Source of the DNA: Myxococcota bacterium
GTDB lineage: Bacteria > Myxococcota > Polyangia > GCA-2747355 > JAKLHH01
NCBI GenBank assembly: GCA_022710245.1
Contig: JAKLHH010000434.1
Coordinates: 1-6,641, forward strand
Reading direction: 5' to 3'
Length of the DNA stretch: 6,641 nt
Part shown: piece by piece, positions 4,952 to 6,641 of the stretch
How positions within the stretch are numbered: the stretch's first letter is position 1
Layout of the letters: every line of letters starts with the position of its first letter
The notes under the pieces: model-generated
The model's input: only the letters and a program-made list of their open reading frames with translations
What the model was told of the DNA's origin: nothing
The model's database searches: none
Made by a program: the position numbers and the translations under genes

Positions 4952-6241
4952 TCAGCGCGGGCGACGCCCGACGAGCAGCCCGAGGAGCAGCAGCAGCGCC
5001 GGCACGAGGGAGGCGACGAGGCCCGCGCGGGCGCTGATGGTGCAGCCGCCGCCGCCCATGGGACGGAAGTCCGGCTTGCAGGGGTCGGTCTCGCCCGGAT
5101 CGACCACGCCGTCGTGGTTCGCGTCCTCGACCCCGTCGGGCAACCCGTCGCCATCGCTGTCCGGGTTCTGCCAGTCCGTGCAGCTCTGCTGCTCGAGCGC
5201 GTCGGGCAGCCCGTCACCGTCCCGGTCGGGCGGCCCCGCGTCCGGCCCCGCGTCCGGCTTCACCAGCCCGCCGTCGTTGTGCGGCTTGTGCACCGGATCG
5301 GGGCACCCGTCGCGGTCGTCGAAGCCGTCGTAGTCCTCGGGCTCGAGCGGGCAGAGGTCGCGGCCGTCGCCGATCCCGTCGCCGTCGGTGTCCGGCTTGC
5401 AGGGGTCGCTCTCGCCCGGGTCCACCTTCCCGTTGCCGTTCTTGTCCTCCTGCCCGTCGAGGAGCCCGTCCCCGTCGCTGTCCGCGTTCAGCGGATCCAG
5501 ACACGCGTGCCCCTTCTCGACCACGTCGGGCACCCCGTCGTGGTCGGCGTCGTCCTCGGGGCAGCCGTCGCCGTCCTGGATGCCGTCGTAGTCCTCCGGC
5601 TGGGTGGGGCACGTGTCCTTGCCGTCGGGGATCTTGTCGCCGTCCGTGTCCGGGCGGAGCGGGTCGGACTCGCCGGGGTCCACGGCGCCGTTGCCGTTCG
5701 TGTCCTCCTGCCCGTCGAGGAGCCCGTCCCCGTCGCTGTCCGGGTCGCGCGCGTCGGTCTCTCCTGGATCGACCACGCCGTTGCCGTTCGCGTCCTCGAC
5801 GGCGTCCGGGACCTGGTCTCCGTCGGAGTCCACGTCGCGGAAGTCGGGGATGCCATCGCCGTCGGTGTCAACGGGCGGCGTCGCGACGTCGCCGTCGCCC
5901 GCCTCGATGGCGTCGAAGATGCCGTCGCCGTCGCTGTCCAGGTCGAGCACGTCGGGGACGCCGTCCCAGTCGGTGTCGGTGCCCGCCGGGCCCTCGTCCC
6001 CGTCGGCGATCTTGTCGCCGTCGCTGTCGATCGGGTCGGCCCCCAGGGAGCCAGGGAGCGCGACCAGCGCGAGGAGCAGCGTCAGCGCGACGATGGCGGG
6101 TCCTCGCGGCCTCCGGCCGCTCCGGGATGAGACCCCCGCAATTGCGGGTCCTCGCGGCCTCCGGCCGCTCCGGGATGAGACCCCCGCAATTTGCCCTGCT
6201 CGCCTCCTCCGGAGGCTGCGCGGTGAAGGGCAAATCCTCAT
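4952..6241 (-). CDS. Thrombospondin type 3 repeat surface protein with MYXO-CTERM-like anchor
   Basis: A 429-residue acidic, probably calcium-binding, cell-surface protein. The ATG at 6241 overlaps the upstream stop as ATGA and has AGGAGG with a 7-nt spacer. Residues 3-49 are encoded by three in-frame palindromic repeats and are Arg/Pro/Ser-rich. The signal-peptide core follows at 50-66 ([17 protein letters not shown]), with cleavage near residue 68. Residues 72-390 hold about twelve DxDxDGxxD type 3 loops (for example [18 protein letters not shown]) and four EF-hand-like DxNGNGxVDPGE loops. Cys pairs in DTCP, GCP and DLCP contexts could form disulfides. The C-terminus is tripartite: GGGGC with Cys400, a hydrophobic helix at about 407-424, and RRPR (426-429). 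This is the layout of MYXO-CTERM tails, which are processed by myxosortases. The upstream partner is an OmpA-family gene. Type 3 repeats bind calcium in other families; here that is inferred. The ligand and role are unknown. Confidence 0.9.
   Translation of the reverse strand: MRICPSPRSLRRRRAGQIAGVSSRSGRRPRGPAIAGVSSRSGRRPRGPAIVALTLLLALVALPGSLGADPIDSDGDKIADGDEGPAGTDTDWDGVPDVLDLDSDGDGIFDAIEAGDGDVATPPVDTDGDGIPDFRDVDSDGDQVPDAVEDANGNGVVDPGETDARDPDSDGDGLLDGQEDTNGNGAVDPGESDPLRPDTDGDKIPDGKDTCPTQPEDYDGIQDGDGCPEDDADHDGVPDVVEKGHACLDPLNADSDGDGLLDGQEDKNGNGKVDPGESDPCKPDTDGDGIGDGRDLCPLEPEDYDGFDDRDGCPDPVHKPHNDGGLVKPDAGPDAGPPDRDGDGLPDALEQQSCTDWQNPDSDGDGLPDGVEDANHDGVVDPGETDPCKPDFRPMGGGGCTISARAGLVASLVPALLLLLGLLVGRRPR
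5443..5742 (-). repeat. Internal duplication in the TSP3 gene (86-codon module)
   Basis: A 42-base sequence at 5443-5484 recurs exactly at 5701-5742, offset 258 bases or 86 codons. At protein level residues 168-253 and 254-339 are two versions of one module. Each runs from a DSDGDGLLD loop through an NGNG loop and a type 3 loop to a PEDYDG...DGCP segment. Partial copies of its first 30 residues start at 138 and 361. The near-identity of the DNA implies recent duplication or gene conversion. Confidence 0.8.
6093..6142 (-). repeat. Palindromic unit 3, in frame in the TSP3 gene
   Basis: A 50-base palindromic unit. It matches unit 2 exactly over a 48-base period (6096-6143 equals 6144-6191). The inner stem is 6106-6111 with 6115-6120 around a TCC loop. 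The outer arms are 6093-6102 and 6131-6142, with one mismatch at the outer edge (ATGGCGGG against CCCGCAAT) and two extra C in the right arm. It encodes residues 34-49. Confidence 0.85.
6141..6190 (-). repeat. Palindromic unit 2, in frame in the TSP3 gene
   Basis: Outer arms ATTGCGGGTC (6141-6150) and GACCCCCGCAAT (6179-6190) pair apart from two extra C. The inner stem GCGGCC (6154-6159) with GGCCGC (6163-6168) is perfect around a TCC loop. CTC separates the stems on the left and a 10-nt bulge ending TGA on the right. It shares AT dinucleotides with both neighbours and encodes residues 18-33. Confidence 0.88.
6189..6235 (-). repeat. Palindromic unit 1, in frame just after the TSP3 start
   Basis: Outer arms ATTTGCCCT (6189-6197) and AGGGCAAAT (6227-6235) are a perfect 9-bp inverted repeat. 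The inner stem GCCTCC (6202-6207) with GGAGGC (6211-6216) closes a TCC loop. GCTC lies between the stems on the left and a 10-nt bulge ending TGA on the right. It has the skeleton of units 2 and 3 with different stem sequences. It encodes residues 3-17, starting four bases after the start codon. Confidence 0.85.
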
Positions 6242-6641
6242 TCGCCGTCCTCCTGCTGCGGCAACGTCTGCTTCAGCTTCTCCAGCTTGGAGCCCAGCGC
6301 CTTCAGCGCACCCTCCTCCGGGCTCGGGGGCCGCGCGGGCCGCGCTGGCTTGCCCTTGCCGGTGGCGGCTGCGCTCGCCGGCTTGCCCTTCGCGACCGCC
6401 GGCGTGCTCGCCGGCTTGCCCTTCGCGACCGCCGGGGTGCTCGCCGGCTTGCCCTTCGCGGCTGGGGTGCTCGCTGGCTTCGCCTTCGCTCTCGGGGCGC
6501 GCACCTTCGGCTCGTTGTACTCCACGTGGAAGACCACGCGCCGGTTCCGCGCCATCCCCTCCCGGGTCGAGTTCGAGTCCGCCGGCTGATCGGACCCGCG
6601 GCCCATGGCGCGGACGCGCATGCGCGGCGCGCCCATCTTGC
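6238..6641 (-). CDS. OmpA-family protein, C-terminal end only, with Lys/Ala/Pro repeat tail
   Basis: Only the C-terminal end is in the window; the frame is open to the right edge, and the ATG at 6636 is internal. Counting from that Met, residues 2-36 match the end of an OmpA-like peptidoglycan-binding domain. [17 protein letters not shown] corresponds to the family's final strand and loop, and [15 protein letters not shown] to the NxTxxGRxxNRRV signature. That domain normally binds diaminopimelate in the periplasm and tethers envelope proteins to the cell wall. An atypical tail of about 90 residues follows the domain: tandem [15 protein letters not shown] repeats (about 50-100), then a charged helix-like end ([17 protein letters not shown]) and QQEDGE. 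The stop overlaps the next start as ATGA, so translation is probably coupled to the TSP3 protein. Missing N-terminal domains, possibly a barrel, lipoprotein signal or repeats, cannot be judged. Confidence 0.85.
   Translation of the reverse strand, partial: KMGAPRMRVRAMGRGSDQPADSNSTREGMARNRRVVFHVEYNEPKVRAPRAKAKPASTPAAKGKPASTPAVAKGKPASTPAVAKGKPASAAATGKGKPARPARPPSPEEGALKALGSKLEKLKQTLPQQEDGE
6249..6254 (-). promoter_or_regulatory. Ribosome binding site of the TSP3 gene
   Basis: AGGAGG on the minus strand, 7 nt before the ATG at 6241 and inside the 3' end of the OmpA-family gene. This strong site, with the ATGA overlap, argues that the palindromic units downstream are translated. No in-frame ATG, GTG or TTG exists between the units and the signal-peptide core that could serve as a later start. 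Confidence 0.75.
6344..6489 (-). repeat. 33-bp tandem repeats in the OmpA-family tail
   Basis: GCTCGCCGGCTTGCCCTT begins units at 6373, 6406 and 6439, exactly 33 bases apart. A diverged partial unit lies before them (from 6344) and a shortened, diverged one after (from 6469, offset 30). All offsets keep frame, giving the 11-residue unit [11 protein letters not shown] and variants: basic and proline-rich, so probably extended. Confidence 0.85.

Noticed and set aside
5114..6130. Plus-strand open frame of 338 codons opposite the TSP3 gene
   Set aside because: It is a Val/Arg-rich periodic read-through of the complement of the Asp/Gly repeats. The minus-strand product has a signal peptide, domains and an anchor.
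6093..6142. TSP3 start within or after the palindromic units
   Set aside because: The only candidates in frame are ATT or ATC codons, which are very rare starts, and no Shine-Dalgarno is positioned for them. ATG 6241 has an ideal site.
6093..6235. CRISPR array
   Set aside because: The units abut each other with no unique spacers, and each is itself a palindrome, so this is a tandem palindromic repeat.
6093..6235. Integron attC sites or a Rho-independent terminator
   Set aside because: There are no attC core sites (GTTRRRY-type) or integron cassette layout and no T-tract, and the region lies just after a supported start codon.

Overview
The window is very GC-rich, and its coding frames use G or C at most third codon positions. 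A MYXO-CTERM-like surface anchor, a thrombospondin type 3 repeat protein, an OmpA-family tail and a B-box-like zinc-finger membrane protein together suggest a member of the Myxococcota (deltaproteobacterial lineage). This assignment is an inference from protein style; the window holds no rRNA or other taxonomic marker.

Left half, plus strand: a prolyl-oligopeptidase (S9) family serine peptidase cut by the left edge (2-1651). It is followed after 32 bases by an unusual membrane protein (1684-2949) with a cytosolic zinc finger, one transmembrane helix, TPR repeats and a retropepsin-type aspartic protease domain. A hairpin lies just after its stop. A small exported or membrane protein with a clear signal peptide (3129-3662) follows. 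It converges on the minus-strand genes over a strong GC hairpin at 3667-3699.

Right half, minus strand, in transcription order: the C-terminal end of an OmpA-family protein (6641-6238, cut by the right edge), joined by an ATGA overlap to a TSP3 calcium-binding surface protein (6241-4952). Then come a small lipoprotein with its own good promoter (4825-4442) and a secreted helical protein (4308-3718). All four products appear destined for the envelope or exterior. They probably form a cell-surface locus, although the function of the last two is unknown.

The most striking signal is at 6093-6235, immediately after the TSP3 start codon. Three tandem palindromic units share one skeleton: an outer stem, an inner 6-bp stem with a TCC loop, and a 10-nt one-sided bulge. 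Their stems differ in sequence but keep pairing. They lie in frame (15, 16 and 16 codons) and contain no stop. Removing them on paper leaves an ordinary signal peptide directly after the start codon. This looks like an in-frame palindromic repeat family colonising a coding sequence. Several other genes here also carry in-frame tandem repeats, with 15-bp or 33-bp units. No gene-free stretch exceeds 300 bases; the longest gaps are about 180 bases (2950-3128) and about 130 bases (4309-4441 and 4826-4951).
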